Assembly: GCA_028713055.1 (NCBI GenBank) | Contig: JAQTOX010000007.1 | Coordinates: forward strand, 1-44,584 | Direction: 5' to 3' | Length of the DNA: 44,584 nucleotides | Source of the DNA: Methylococcales bacterium | Lineage (GTDB): Bacteria; Pseudomonadota; Gammaproteobacteria; Methylococcales; Methylomonadaceae | Part shown: one piece after another, positions 44,151-44,584 of the stretch | Layout: each line of letters opens with the position of its first letter | Position numbering within the stretch: position 1 is the stretch's first letter | Translations under genes and position numbers: made by a program | The notes under the pieces: generated by a model | Told to the model about the DNA's origin: nothing | Seen by the model: the letters and a program-made list of their open reading frames with translations, nothing else | Databases searched by the model: none

Positions 44151-44241
44151 TTAACACCTCCACAAATGTGGAGAAGGATAATGGATCAGACAACGCGCCC
44201 TGCCAAGTAAAAGAAACACCCCCACACATGTGGGGAAATAC
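44151..44241. CRISPR. Degenerate two-repeat type I-E-like CRISPR relic (29-33-29 bp); no cas genes in window
   Basis: ttaacacctccacaaatgtggagaaggat (44151-44179) and gaaacacccccacacatgtggggaaatac (44213-44241); 21/29 identical, 62-bp period, 33-bp spacer. Confidence 0.5.
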
Positions 44242-44249
44242 AACTGGTT

Positions 44250-44582
44250 TTAGCCACCAAAGTCATCAAGCATGATGTTTTCAGGTTCAACACCGTTGTT
44301 AATCAACATGTTAATAACGGAGGTATTCATGATTGGAGGTCCACACATGTAGAACTCACAATCTTCAGGGGCTGCGTGTTTCTTAATGAATTCTTCTTCC
44401 AACACGTTGTGAATAAAGCCTGTGTAACCTGTCCAATTATCTTCAGGCAATGGATCAGAGAGTGCTGTGTGCCAAGGGAAGTTTGGATTTTCACGAGCCA
44501 ACATATCGAAATCTTCCACATAGAACATCTCTCTTTTGCTACGCGCACCATACCAGAAGGTCATTTTGCGTTTTGATTTCAA
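44250..44582 (-). CDS. nqrF: Na+-translocating NADH:quinone reductase subunit F, C-terminal part (runs off window)
   Basis: [56 protein letters not shown]...[19 protein letters not shown]. Confidence 0.97.
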   Translation of the reverse strand: MKSKRKMTFWYGARSKREMFYVEDFDMLARENPNFPWHTALSDPLPEDNWTGYTGFIHNVLEEEFIKKHAAPEDCEFYMCGPPIMNTSVINMLINNGVEPENIMLDDFGG

Positions 44583-44584
44583 CC

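Noticed and set aside
44376-44576. 66-aa forward ORF at window end
   Set aside because: Antisense to nqrF

Overview
This 44.6-kb AT-rich window is mostly a conserved gammaproteobacterial chromosome segment; I cannot place it more precisely from sequence alone. In order it carries: a periplasmic cyclophilin; an MFS transporter; a SWIM-like ORF; an unusual ligA; rdgB, pssA and leuA; a type II secretion cluster (gspG-H-I-J-K, terD, gspL-M-N/C-like, gspD) plus a lone fliL-like gene; an AmmeMemoRadiSam trio with a HIT-family gene; a TonB-dependent receptor beside a giant hybrid sensor kinase; grpE-dnaK with a clear sigma32-type promoter; a GH17-like protein; a D,D-carboxypeptidase with a His-rich tail; carA-carB-greA; yhbY/rlmE; ftsH-glmM-secG; and tRNA-Leu(GAG). 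After the tRNA the conserved synteny stops and a small accessory island follows. It contains a possible IS200/IS605-like MITE, a methyltransferase, a decayed BrnA-like antitoxin, an XRE regulator divergent from a small secreted protein with look-alike terminators, and a degenerate two-repeat CRISPR-like relic next to nqrF. The most distinctive observations are: (1) ligA has a tandemly triplicated zinc-finger-adjacent module and a second, diverged ligA 5' end upstream interrupted by a SWIM-like ORF; (2) a 29-33-29 bp type I-E-like CRISPR relic has a compensatory stem change; (3) the MITE-like element lies just after tRNA-Leu; (4) the XRE/secreted-protein pair is bracketed by similar hairpins; (5) a terD unit sits inside the T2SS cluster. 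No searches or folding were run.
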